Shown here piece after piece: positions 63,928 to 64,000 of a stretch of 64,000 nt of DNA; the first letter of the stretch is position 1; each line of letters begins with the position of its first letter. A program made the position numbers and the translations under genes. The notes under the pieces are model-generated. The model did not search any database, was not told the DNA's origin, and saw only the letters and a list, made by a program, of their open reading frames with translations. Source of the stretch: Reddybacter sp041277045. Lineage in GTDB: Bacteria; Pseudomonadota; Gammaproteobacteria; Pseudomonadales; Porticoccaceae. The stretch spans positions 210,988 to 274,987 of the forward strand of contig JBGFSY010000003.1 of the NCBI GenBank assembly GCA_041277045.1, written 5' to 3'.

Positions 63928-64000
63928 ATGGGACATACCAAAAAAAGAAACTACGACCGCTACACCCTGGCCTACAAGCTTCAGGCCGTTAAGTTAGCCA
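63928..64000 (+). CDS. IS3-type transposase OrfA, N-terminal part (cut by window edge)
   Basis: Twenty-four codons from the ATG at 63928 (MGHTKKRNYDRYTLAYKLQA) match the start of an IS3/IS911-type helix-turn-helix OrfA. AGAGAGG is at 63914-63920. The left IS end probably lies between 63865 and 63900, but its terminal repeat is not certain. The element continues beyond the window. Confidence 0.7.
   Translation, partial: MGHTKKRNYDRYTLAYKLQAVKLA

Noticed and set aside
1..64000. CRISPR array
   Set aside because: No regularly spaced direct repeats of 23-40 bases were seen; the only repeats are the isolated ones listed.
1..64000. tRNA or rRNA genes
   Set aside because: No GTTCRANNC-type T-arm with a matching acceptor stem, and no rRNA stretches, were noticed; this was a reading by eye, not a covariance scan.

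Overview
The window is a stretch of a gammaproteobacterial chromosome. Protein similarity, moderate GC, and the neighbourhoods metG/mrp/dcd next to rnfABCDGE, tesA divergent from ybbA-ybbP, and prmB-aroC-MFS point to a marine, Pseudomonas/Cellvibrio-like lineage. This is inferred from gene content and remembered family sequences; no search was run. Most genes look like a free-living aerobe's core genome. The left edge cuts isocitrate lyase (aceA) and the right edge cuts an IS3-type transposase.

Layout. 1-13.8 kb is housekeeping: aceA, tex, a CPA1 antiporter, a Rieske ferredoxin, ybbP/ybbA, tesA, folE, prmB, aroC, an MFS permease and a cytochrome c'-like protein. 13.8-25.3 kb is an accessory, partly decaying region. 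It holds a heme beta-barrel protein, a SAM methyltransferase, a YghU-like GST, an enoyl-CoA hydratase pseudogene, an unknown small gene, a lipoprotein with a deaminase motif, and an integron-type gene cassette with an attC site and a nonsense mutation. It ends with two enoyl-CoA hydratases, a carboxymuconolactone-decarboxylase-like protein and a Baeyer-Villiger monooxygenase. 25.4-35.7 kb carries a RIO-like kinase, the rescue factor arfB, a cold-shock gene, oxyR divergent from a rubrerythrin/Fe-S protein/DUF3501 set, an IS3 remnant and xthA. 35.8-41.0 kb is a peptide ABC transporter operon (oppA-B-C-DF).

41.0-52.6 kb starts with a decayed integron integrase fragment. It continues with a GGDEF cyclase, ppsA, and a set of genes that together turn arginine into glutamate: arginase, ornithine cyclodeaminase and PutA. 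phhB follows. 52.7-62.4 kb is rnfABCDGE, metG, mrp and dcd. 62.4-64 kb is a mobile-DNA junction with direct repeats, an AT-richer dapD-like gene flanked by attC-like core sites, and the start of an IS3 element.

The least expected signal is the set of integron traces on one contig: a relic integrase with a recognisable C-terminal core, a well-formed attC with a cassette, and a second cassette-like gene with a different core-site type. The lipobox-bearing deaminase-like protein is the most unusual single gene. No CRISPR array, rRNA or convincing tRNA gene was seen.
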